A stretch of 64,000 bases of DNA from Cyclobacteriaceae bacterium YHN15 (GTDB lineage Bacteria > Bacteroidota > Bacteroidia > Cytophagales > Cyclobacteriaceae), in assembly GCA_003797895.1 (NCBI GenBank), contig RKQB01000005.1, positions 1 to 64,000 on the forward strand. The letters run 5' to 3'. The position numbers and the translations under genes are program-made. The notes below the pieces were generated by a model. It was given only the letters and a program-made list of their open reading frames with translations, had not been told where the DNA came from and ran no database searches. The first letter of the stretch is position 1, and every line of letters begins with the position of its first letter. This document shows positions 8,988 to 16,559 of the stretch, piece by piece.

Positions 8988-9179
8988 ATGGTAAGCTTTC
9001 TTCTTTGGTTGATCCTGATAGTCCTGTGTTGGCCCTTGGCAATATTGGCTCTGATCCTTTACCCATTAGTCTGGTTGATCCTTTTACCTTTCAGGTTATT
9101 GGGATTTGCAGTTGATTTATCCTTTTCCTTTATCCGAAACCTGGTCATGTTGCCTTTTACTTTGGTCAAAAGGGGGTAG
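8988..9179 (+). CDS. Small hydrophobic membrane protein
   Basis: The ATG at 8988 gives 63 residues, almost all hydrophobic (MVSFLLWLILIVLCWPLAIL...), with one long or two short membrane helices up to about residue 45, and an amphipathic tail ending LVKRG. The frame is also open from an ATG at 8949, but that codon abuts the terminator of the upstream gene and adds a non-hydrophobic leader, so the later start is preferred. No family recognised. Similar small proteins are common and poorly studied in Bacteroidota. Confidence 0.55.
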   Translation: MVSFLLWLILIVLCWPLAILALILYPLVWLILLPFRLLGFAVDLSFSFIRNLVMLPFTLVKRG

Positions 9180-9249
9180 GGAGAGAGAGTGGAAAGTGAG
9201 GAGTGATGAATGAATTAAGAATTAAGAATGAAGAGTGATGAATTAATCA

Positions 9250-9519
9250 TCATTCCCTATTCCCCTTCCTCCTTTCATCCTGTTGCACCGACCGGATATA
9301 CAGCTCTTCCACTTTGATTCTTGCCCACTCTGTTTTCCTTAGAAATTTAAGGCTGGAATTGATGGAAGGATCATGGGTGAAACAGCGGATAGAAATCTTT
9401 TCCCCAAGTTTTTTCCAACCGTATTTTTCCACCAAATAGTCCAGAATATCCACCAACCTGAGGCCGTGAAGGGGATTGTTTGCTTGGGTGGCTTGGTCCG
9501 GTTTTTTTGGTTTTTCCAT
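9250..9519 (-). CDS. VF530-family (DUF2132) DNA-binding protein
   Basis: From the ATG at 9519 the protein has 89 residues ([12 protein letters not shown]...) and contains the signature [52 protein letters not shown], which is the compact helical VF530/DUF2132 domain. The family takes its name from a small structurally solved protein thought to bind DNA. The frame extends 14 codons upstream to 9561, but the conserved region and usual length favour 9519. It is separated from the channel gene by about 100 bases and probably has its own transcript. Confidence 0.85.
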   Translation of the reverse strand: MEKPKKPDQATQANNPLHGLRLVDILDYLVEKYGWKKLGEKISIRCFTHDPSINSSLKFLRKTEWARIKVEELYIRSVQQDERRKGNRE

Positions 9520-9625
9520 GTTATAAAAAAGGGATTTTAATTCCAATAGGGACAAAGCCAAGTTGGATCACCAATAGGCTTGTCAATCATCTGTAATAAG
9601 GTATGTTGCTTAGAAAGGTCTGTTT

Positions 9626-11482
9626 TCATAATTCGGACTTTGACCTGTACTTTCCAAAGCTCAACACCAAAATTTGCTTGGTGCCCACAAAATCAGTAGC
9701 CTCAAGGTTGACGTTCTTTTCTTCATCAACAGTCCCTAAATATACCATTTCATGGGCGGCAAGCATCTTCCTAACGGTTTGCACATCGGTCAAAAGTTCT
9801 GATGGAATATGCCTTTCCACTTCCAAAAGGTTGAATTCCGAACCTTCTGTAAAGGCCAGTTCCTGGAATAATCTGTCCAGATTTTTCTGGAAAGACAATT
9901 GTGCGATATAACGGGCTGAAAGTTTATGGGAAAGAACCGTATTGCTTTTCAAGACATTGGTATTGAGGAGCCTTTCTGTAATGGGGTCACCCAAAATTGT
10001 CATGATCTTTGTTAGGAAGACCGGATTATCCTTATTGGCTGAAACCAGTAACATGGTCAGTCTGAAACCAAGTTCATCATCCAGATTGATGATAATATTA
10101 TCAAAGTCCCCATCATGAAGGTATTCCAAAAAGCTATTGGAAAAGTACTCAGAAGGTGAATCAAAAACCTTGTGGGATTCATGCATAGAGACAAGGCTAT
10201 TGAGGTCAATGAAATCATCGATGTTTTCAAGTGTACGGGCTGACCCGACAACACAGATCCGTTTGTTGGCTTCCTCATTCGGAGGAATAATATCAGGGTG
10301 CTTGGTAACCTCTTTTGGGTTGTAATTCTGGGGAATATACTTGAGTTCACGTACATTCGGAGTGAGGAAAATAAGCCAATCTTTTGACGTGAATTCTTCC
10401 TTGAAAGGACAGAGATTGATCTGAAACAAACCGGCATCATTGGATCTGGAATAGCCCATCAATGTCCCCCCTTTAAAGCTGAATAATAACTGTTCGAAGG
10501 ACATTCCCACCAAATTTTGCCTTGAGCCGAATTGCTTTGGGTCAACAAAGTGAATGGTAGATCCATCAAAGGCCAATACCTCAAAAAATACTTTATAATA
10601 AACGATATCCACTTTTGCCCGGGCAAGTATACTTCCAATCACATCACCTGGCGTAATGACGGTAAAGAGTGAGCCTGCCTTATAGGAGGTGAGTTCCAGG
10701 GCAATTTTTCTCGCATCTGAATGATTGGATAATTCTATGGAGCACTTAACGGGTTTTGCAGATGCCTGTTTTTCAGAAAGATGTCTAAAAAAAGCCTGAT
10801 CATTGGTAAGCGTGGTCAGGATTTTCAAGTTGAAATTATCTGCGATAAAATCATCTTCTTTATTATCCGGCAATAAAATCACTACTGCCATGGCATGAAA
10901 GACGGAAAGGCGTTCAAAAGTGTGAAAAGACATCACTTCCCCTTGCCGAATGAAGATTTCAAGATTTTCCCAACGGTCTTTATCATATCTTGACCGGAAA
11001 AAAGTTACAGTTTCAGGTTCGGGAAAAAGCATAACCACATCCTCAATTATTCCTTTGTCTTTTGCCCTGATATTGAACTGATCCAAGATCAAGGGAAGTT
11101 TGATATTATAATTGACGAATAGAATATGTCCTTTTTTTCTATAAGGGAGGGAACCGCTTTTTATGTTCTGTATCAGATTGACCAATGCGGCAGAAAGAAC
11201 TGAAATGATAAATGAAAAAAGTATCATTCCTACCATTACCTGTATCAGGCCCACAATCAGTTCCATAGGGCCATTAGCATCCGCATAATATGCAGGATCA
11301 GCAAAAATTTTGTAGCTATTGGCTAAACTTCCCAAAAAAGGAGAAAGACCGATAATCAGGATTGCACTTACAATGAAAATGGCAATCAACTGAACCCAAA
11401 TAGGGGCCAAAGCAAACCTTTCCTGGGTCAGAACCCGGCTGATGTTCCGCCGAAAAAATTTGAATTTATCTACAATTGACAA
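9626..11482 (-). CDS. CASTOR/POLLUX-like ion channel subunit
   Basis: This 618-residue protein has two N-terminal membrane helices (about residues 27-49 and 72-102) with a pore-like segment between them, followed by RCK-type nucleotide-binding domains that begin GHILFVNYN at about 118-126. The layout and the phrases MAVVILLPDN and ADNFNLKILTTL match bacterial relatives of the plant nuclear channels CASTOR and POLLUX/DMI1. Plant members conduct cations under calcium or ligand control; bacterial ones are little studied. The pore lacks an obvious TVGYG filter, so K+ selectivity should not be assumed. It is a single gene, next to the aldo/keto reductase gene but over 100 bases away. Confidence 0.8.
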   Translation of the reverse strand: MSIVDKFKFFRRNISRVLTQERFALAPIWVQLIAIFIVSAILIIGLSPFLGSLANSYKIFADPAYYADANGPMELIVGLIQVMVGMILFSFIISVLSAALVNLIQNIKSGSLPYRKKGHILFVNYNIKLPLILDQFNIRAKDKGIIEDVVMLFPEPETVTFFRSRYDKDRWENLEIFIRQGEVMSFHTFERLSVFHAMAVVILLPDNKEDDFIADNFNLKILTTLTNDQAFFRHLSEKQASAKPVKCSIELSNHSDARKIALELTSYKAGSLFTVITPGDVIGSILARAKVDIVYYKVFFEVLAFDGSTIHFVDPKQFGSRQNLVGMSFEQLLFSFKGGTLMGYSRSNDAGLFQINLCPFKEEFTSKDWLIFLTPNVRELKYIPQNYNPKEVTKHPDIIPPNEEANKRICVVGSARTLENIDDFIDLNSLVSMHESHKVFDSPSEYFSNSFLEYLHDGDFDNIIINLDDELGFRLTMLLVSANKDNPVFLTKIMTILGDPITERLLNTNVLKSNTVLSHKLSARYIAQLSFQKNLDRLFQELAFTEGSEFNLLEVERHIPSELLTDVQTVRKMLAAHEMVYLGTVDEEKNVNLEATDFVGTKQILVLSFGKYRSKSEL

Positions 11483-11597
11483 GGATAATGTTGTTTTAAA
11501 TGAATCGATGAAAATAGGGACAGGATATGATTTTTTTTGAAGATAGTAAAAAACCGGAATATCAGAATTTTTCTATTTGAACTTTAGGGTTTTGACC

Positions 11598-12581
11598 TTA
11601 TTTCATTCTCATAAGAATGTCTCTGAACTTGGATTGGTACAAATCTGTGATGATATCCATGTCCTCATCCGCCAATTTAATAATCCCTTCAGTATTCAGA
11701 TCAGCCTGTTGAGGTGTTTTGATTCCCGGGATAACTGTTGAAATACCCTCAAAACTCAGAATAAAACTCATGGCCAATTGCGTTTTACTGATGCCGTATT
11801 TTCCGGTTAATGGCCAAACCTGTTCCAATGCATCGATCAATTCCGAAAGAATGTCGGGAGGTAATCTGAAAGTTCTATGGTCATCCTCCGGAAAAGTGGT
11901 GTGTTTGGTGAATTTCCCTGTCAGCAGGCCAAACTGCAATGGCATTCTGGCGATTATGCCATAGCCTGCTTGCCGGGCTTTTTCCACAATGTGCAATGCT
12001 TCTTGATTGATTATATTGAAAACCAACTGAAACCCATCTCCCATGTGGTGGGTCATCATATAATCCGCTTCAGGCTTAGGTTGAAATGTATTTAAGGAGA
12101 GACCCCAATACCTTATTTTTCCTTCTTTTTTGAGTTGCTCCATGGCGGCAACGCATTCCCCATTTTCCAAATCCGCTATCCTTGCGGTATGCAATTGGTA
12201 AAAATCAATACTTTCACGTTTCAGCCTCCTCAAGCTTCCTTCACAGGAATTGATGATGTGGTCCTTGGAGTAATCTGTAAATATGCTCCCGTCCTTATTC
12301 AACCTATGGCCGACTTTGGTAGCGACGATTACTTCAGGATTGTTCCCCAAGACTTCCCCGATCAATTCTTCGGAATGTCCCAAACCATAAAAATCAGCGG
12401 TATCATAAAAATTGATTCCTATCATCATCGCATGCAATAAGGCTTTTTTTGAAGTATGGTCATCTACGTCACCCCAACCGATTGGAATGTCGCCTGCCAT
12501 GGCCGGACCTCCAATTGCCCAGGCACCAAAACCTACTTCACTTACCATCATATCGGTTTGACCGAATTTCCTGTATTTCAT
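11598..12581 (-). CDS. Aldo/keto reductase family oxidoreductase
   Basis: A 327-residue TIM-barrel NADPH-dependent reductase. The catalytic tetrad is visible as Asp60 and Tyr65 in NFYDTADFYG, Lys89 in VIVATKVG and His131 in FYQLHTA. The C-terminal cofactor region follows the pattern STVIPGIKTPQQ. The N-terminus MKYRKFGQTDMMVSEVGFGAW is typical of the AKR subfamily close to YdjG/general stress protein 69-like enzymes. It lies 3 bases downstream of the 153-residue unknown gene on the same strand and is probably cotranscribed. The physiological aldehyde or ketone substrate is unknown. Confidence 0.93.
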   Translation of the reverse strand: MKYRKFGQTDMMVSEVGFGAWAIGGPAMAGDIPIGWGDVDDHTSKKALLHAMMIGINFYDTADFYGLGHSEELIGEVLGNNPEVIVATKVGHRLNKDGSIFTDYSKDHIINSCEGSLRRLKRESIDFYQLHTARIADLENGECVAAMEQLKKEGKIRYWGLSLNTFQPKPEADYMMTHHMGDGFQLVFNIINQEALHIVEKARQAGYGIIARMPLQFGLLTGKFTKHTTFPEDDHRTFRLPPDILSELIDALEQVWPLTGKYGISKTQLAMSFILSFEGISTVIPGIKTPQQADLNTEGIIKLADEDMDIITDLYQSKFRDILMRMK

Positions 12582-12584
12582 GAT

Positions 12585-13046
12585 TTATAAAGTTTGGGAA
12601 GAGGAATTTTTATTGATATTGTCTGAAAGATTTTTGAGTAGGCTCAGAAGAGTTCCTTTTCGTAAATGATAATCAAAATACCCAAAATCACTGCCATCTC
12701 TTCTGACAATAAGCGTCAACATTTTACATACTTTAATTGAGCTGGTTTGGGAAAGGGGTCTTATCTCATCTAGTATTTCTTTTCCCTCCAGCCAGTTTTC
12801 CCAATCGAAAGCAACCAAAAGTCCGGATTCAAGGATGTGTTTTTTTAACTCGGTATTTATGTTTTCGAAATCAATGTACTTCTGCTTGGCCTCTTCCGTA
12901 AGGGGAAAGGGCACAGCTTTTTTTACCCTTTCAAACTCTTTTTCCATTTCAGGAATAAACCGGATCAAACCTTTTAAAGCCTTTTTGCCCAGCTCATTTT
13001 CCAGAAACGAATCAATCTGCTCTAAGGGTGTGAATACTTGTTTCAT
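12585..13046 (-). CDS. Hypothetical protein, possibly DUF6508-like
   Basis: This 153-residue soluble protein is helical and charged, with no signal peptide. Its C-terminal block KMLTLIVRRDGSDFGYFDYHLRKGTLLSLLKNL region recalls the DUF6508 pattern (T-x-I-x-R-x-D ... G-x-L-x-x-L), but the match is from memory and weak. It is the first gene of a probable two-gene operon with the aldo/keto reductase gene, 3 bases apart, and a TAnnTTTG promoter box lies 28 bases upstream of its start. No function can be given. Confidence 0.7.
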   Translation of the reverse strand: MKQVFTPLEQIDSFLENELGKKALKGLIRFIPEMEKEFERVKKAVPFPLTEEAKQKYIDFENINTELKKHILESGLLVAFDWENWLEGKEILDEIRPLSQTSSIKVCKMLTLIVRRDGSDFGYFDYHLRKGTLLSLLKNLSDNINKNSSSQTL

Positions 13047-13073
13047 TCAAAATAAATAAAGAACCCAATCAAA

Positions 13074-13081
13074 CAAATCTA
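13074..13081 (-). promoter_or_regulatory. Putative Bacteroidota -7 box (TAGATTTG)
   Basis: On the minus strand the sequence TAGATTTG matches the Bacteroidota sigma-ABfr -7 consensus TAnnTTTG and stands 28 bases before the start of the 153-residue gene. No clear TTTG -33 element is present at the expected distance, so it is a partial match. Confidence 0.4.
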
Positions 13082-13130
13082 CTATTTTTTCGGATTAATT
13101 AATTGATTTTTTTGTTCATTTTATCATCAC

Positions 13131-13242
13131 CTTTTCACTCATCACTTTCAACTTTTCACTCATCACTCATCACTTTCAACTTTTCACTCACCACTCATCA
13201 CTTTCAACTTTTCACTCACCACTTTTCCCTCATCACTTTCAA
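13131..13242. repeat. Imperfect tandem repeat (TTTTCACTCATCACTTTCAAC family)
   Basis: Repeat units start at 13132, 13153, 13181 and 13209, giving periods of 21, 28 and 28 bases. Units share TTTTCACTC and CATCACTTTCAAC. They lie in the spacer between two divergent genes. Spacing is irregular and there are no unique spacers, so this is a slippage-type repeat rather than a CRISPR array. A related sequence on the opposite strand occurs near 9195-9245. Confidence 0.8.
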
Positions 13243-13317
13243 ACTCCGACATCTTGCGTCAATGGTTTTTTATTACGGGTAAAATATCATTGATTTGTTT
13301 AAATTGTTTTTTTGACC

Positions 13318-16300
13318 ATGGAACACAGGCCTTTTATCATCTACAAATCATCTGCGGGCTCAGGAAAGACCTACACCCTGACCATGGAATATCTGAAACT
13401 TGCCCTACAGCATCCTGGGGCATTCAGAAACATCCTGGCCGTGACTTTCACCAACAAGGCCACACAGGAGATGAAAGAGAGGATTCTAAAGGAACTGACA
13501 AGGCTTAAGACTACCATCAGGCACGACGAAAAGATGGATATCGAAATCATGAAAGCTTTGGCTGTGGATGAGGAGGGACTGAAACTGAAAGCTGCCGAAT
13601 CGTTGACCTGCATTCTCCATGATTATGGAAGATTTTCGGTCAGTACCATTGACAGTTTTTTTCAGAAAGTAGTCAGGGCATTTGCCAGGGAGGTTGACCT
13701 AAATGCCAAATTCGAGGTGGAAATGGATCAGGATGGGGTTTTGGATAGGGTAGTAGACCGGGTAGTAGCCAAAGTGATGGAGGATGAGTTTTTGCATCGA
13801 TGGCTGGTGGATTATGCCATCGAACAGATTCAGAACGGGAAATCATGGGATATCAGAAGGAATATCAAGGAATTGGGCAAGCAGATTTTCCAGGAAGATT
13901 TTAAAAAATTTGCTACAGAAATCAAGGAATTTTTAAAAGAAGAGCAGCATATTAAGGGATTACAGGCATTTTCAAGGGAACGGAAGGCACAGATTATTCA
14001 TATCAGCAGGCAGCTAAAGGAAGAAGCTAACAGGATAAGGATTGCCAATGGATTGGAATGGACGGATTTTAAAGGAGGATCTACATCTTTTGCAAAGAGG
14101 TTTGATAAGCTTGGAGAAAGAATCAATCCAATTCCCGAATTGACAGACAATCAAAGCCAATTTCCTGAATCAGAAGAACATTGGTTTACCAAAACAAGTA
14201 AAAACAAAGATGCCATAATAGCTGCTTTTCATCAAGGGCTGGGTCATATTATGGCCCAATTTGAACCCCTTTTGATCAAATGGAATACCCTGGAGGCCAT
14301 TTCAAACAACATTTTTGTTTTTGGGATTTTCAGAAATCTTCTGGAAGAACTGACCTTACTGAAGGATGAGGAAAATATACTATTGATTTCCGATGCCAAT
14401 GAATTTCTGAAAGAAATCACAAAGGAAAATGATGCACCTTTTATCTATGAAAAGGTAGGCAATCAATACCGCAATTACCTGATCGATGAATTTCAGGATA
14501 CCTCAGGTTTCCAATGGGCGAGTTTTAAACCCCTACTTGAGAATTCTTTTGCTCAGGGTCAGACCAACCTTCTGGTAGGGGATGTGAAGCAGTCCATTTA
14601 TCGCTGGCGTGGAGGAGAAATGCGGCTCTTATTGGAAGAAGTTGAAAGACAAATTGGAGAGAAATCCATCCGAAACGAGAAGCTGGATACCAACTTCAGA
14701 AGCTTGCCCAATATCATTGCTTTTAACAATGCCCTTTTTAAAAAACTTCCCATAGCATTTGAGGATGCCGTGAAGCAAGATTATTTGGCTAAAGATGCGG
14801 GTATTATTTCCCGGGCCTATGAGGATGTCCATCAAAAAGTTTCCGTCAGAAAGTCCACACTTCCCTTTCAGGGCAAAGTCAAAATCGAATTTTTGGAAGA
14901 GCTTAAGGAAGAGGAAGAAGGCAAGTTTGAGGAAATGGCGCTTTCCAGACTTCCGGGAATGGTAATGGCGCTTCAGGATAGAGGATATGAATTGAAAGAC
15001 ATCGCTTTTTTGGTCAGGACTAAGAAGGAAGGTGAATCTATAGCAGATACCCTAATGGCCTTCAATACAGAGAATCCTGATTCAGACTATCGTTTTGACG
15101 TACTCTCGGATGAGTCCATGTACCTGCACAAATCAGCCACAGTAAAAGCCTTGTTGGCAGGATTGAAATACCTGCACAGTCCGGATGAAACGGTGCAGTT
15201 CAAAACCATGTGGTATTATTGCGCTGTCTTAAAGGATGAGCCGGTAGACCACAGCTTATTCGCATTGAATGATGTTCCCGATCACTTGAAAGAAAGGGTG
15301 AAATCTTTTCAGGAAAAAGAAAATGCCTTACTCCAACTGCCCTTGATGGAAATGTTGGAAGAGTTGATAGCAGAATTAGGCCTTCAGCAGGAAGGAATTG
15401 AATTGGCTTATATTTCCGGCTTTAAAGAAGCAGTATATGATTTTGCCATGAAAAACAGGGCTGATTTGGCTGGATTTCTGGAATGGTGGGAAGAACAACA
15501 GTACAAGAAAACTGTCAGAATTCCGGACGGGCACAATGCGATGCGTATTTTGACTATCCATAAATCCAAAGGATTACAGTTTAAAGTGGTATTGATGCCC
15601 TTTTTGAAGTGGACGATTTTCGATACGGGCAAAGGAAATGTGGTATGGTCTCCCTTTGAGGACAGGGAAAATCAATTTTCGGCGATCATTCCATTGACCC
15701 TCAATAAAAAATTGGCAAAATCTGATTTTAACAGCACCTATGCAGAGGAAGCCGTCTTGGCCCATCTGGATTCCCTGAATATGATTTATGTGGCCCTCAC
15801 AAGGGCAGAAGAGGTTTTCTGGGGACTGGTTCCTTACAAGCAGGAAGTAAAGGGGTTAAATTACCTTCAGGCACATTTACAGCTACTTCTCAGTTCCAAT
15901 ATGGATACCATGGGAGAACTTAGCCTTTCGGAATATTTTGATAAAGAAAATAAAGTATTTGAATTAGGGGATTGGCCCGAACATTCAAAAGTCCCTGCAA
16001 AAGAGGCCAGAGCGCCACATTTACGCTGGGCTTATCAAAATTGGACTAATCTGCTGGAAGTAAGAAAATATGCGGTTGATTTTTCAGAGGAGGGAATGGA
16101 ACAAAGGAAGAAACGGAGTTTTGGATTATTGGTGCATGAAATTCTCGAAAAATCAGAAAGTCTGGAGAATGCTAAATTGCAGATGCAGGATTTATATTTC
16201 GAAGGCAGGTTAAGTAAAGAGGAAAAAACAATAGTGGAAAAACAGTTGGACGATCTGTTCGCTAATCCACTTTTTGCCTCTTGGTTTCATTCTGAAGGCG

Positions 16301-16536
16301 AATTATTGTCAGAACAGGGGATACTTCTTCCTGGAGGCAAGCAAAAGCGCCCGGATAAAATAATAATAAGGGAAAAAGAGGCTATTGTGGTCGATTTCAA
16401 AACCGGAGAAGAATACGGCAAGTATGAGAAACAGGTGAGGGAATACATGCACCTGGTCCAAGAGCTGAGTGGAAAGTCAACTAAGGGTTATTTATGCTAT
16501 TTGGAAAGCGGGAAGATTCTTGAAATTTTAAATTAA
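13318..16536 (+). CDS. addA: AddA-like UvrD-type helicase-nuclease
   Basis: This is a 1072-residue SF1 helicase with a C-terminal RecB-family nuclease. Motif I is SSAGSGKTYT at about residues 11-20, motif II LIDEFQDTSGFQW, motif III LLVGDVKQSIYRWRGG, and motifs V/VI TIHKSKGLQFKVV and MIYVALTRAEE. The nuclease domain shows FGLLVHEIL, PDKIII and VVDFKTGEEYGKY, matching the H..D..DxK arrangement of PD-(D/E)XK enzymes. With the next gene, 23 bases downstream, it would form an AddAB-type enzyme that resects double-strand breaks for recombination. The frame is open from TTG at 13312, but the ATG at 13318 immediately follows and is the better start. The name is by architecture; Bacteroidota AddA proteins are divergent. 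Confidence 0.88.
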   Translation: MEHRPFIIYKSSAGSGKTYTLTMEYLKLALQHPGAFRNILAVTFTNKATQEMKERILKELTRLKTTIRHDEKMDIEIMKALAVDEEGLKLKAAESLTCILHDYGRFSVSTIDSFFQKVVRAFAREVDLNAKFEVEMDQDGVLDRVVDRVVAKVMEDEFLHRWLVDYAIEQIQNGKSWDIRRNIKELGKQIFQEDFKKFATEIKEFLKEEQHIKGLQAFSRERKAQIIHISRQLKEEANRIRIANGLEWTDFKGGSTSFAKRFDKLGERINPIPELTDNQSQFPESEEHWFTKTSKNKDAIIAAFHQGLGHIMAQFEPLLIKWNTLEAISNNIFVFGIFRNLLEELTLLKDEENILLISDANEFLKEITKENDAPFIYEKVGNQYRNYLIDEFQDTSGFQWASFKPLLENSFAQGQTNLLVGDVKQSIYRWRGGEMRLLLEEVERQIGEKSIRNEKLDTNFRSLPNIIAFNNALFKKLPIAFEDAVKQDYLAKDAGIISRAYEDVHQKVSVRKSTLPFQGKVKIEFLEELKEEEEGKFEEMALSRLPGMVMALQDRGYELKDIAFLVRTKKEGESIADTLMAFNTENPDSDYRFDVLSDESMYLHKSATVKALLAGLKYLHSPDETVQFKTMWYYCAVLKDEPVDHSLFALNDVPDHLKERVKSFQEKENALLQLPLMEMLEELIAELGLQQEGIELAYISGFKEAVYDFAMKNRADLAGFLEWWEEQQYKKTVRIPDGHNAMRILTIHKSKGLQFKVVLMPFLKWTIFDTGKGNVVWSPFEDRENQFSAIIPLTLNKKLAKSDFNSTYAEEAVLAHLDSLNMIYVALTRAEEVFWGLVPYKQEVKGLNYLQAHLQLLLSSNMDTMGELSLSEYFDKENKVFELGDWPEHSKVPAKEARAPHLRWAYQNWTNLLEVRKYAVDFSEEGMEQRKKRSFGLLVHEILEKSESLENAKLQMQDLYFEGRLSKEEKTIVEKQLDDLFANPLFASWFHSEGELLSEQGILLPGGKQKRPDKIIIREKEAIVVDFKTGEEYGKYEKQVREYMHLVQELSGKSTKGYLCYLESGKILEILN

Positions 16537-16559
16537 CCCTTTGTAAATAATCAATTACT

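Noticed and set aside
13131..13242. Possible CRISPR array from repeated CACTCATCAC units
   Set aside because: The units are 21-28 bases apart with no unique spacers, and the motif itself fills the intervals; it is an imperfect tandem repeat, and no cas gene is nearby.
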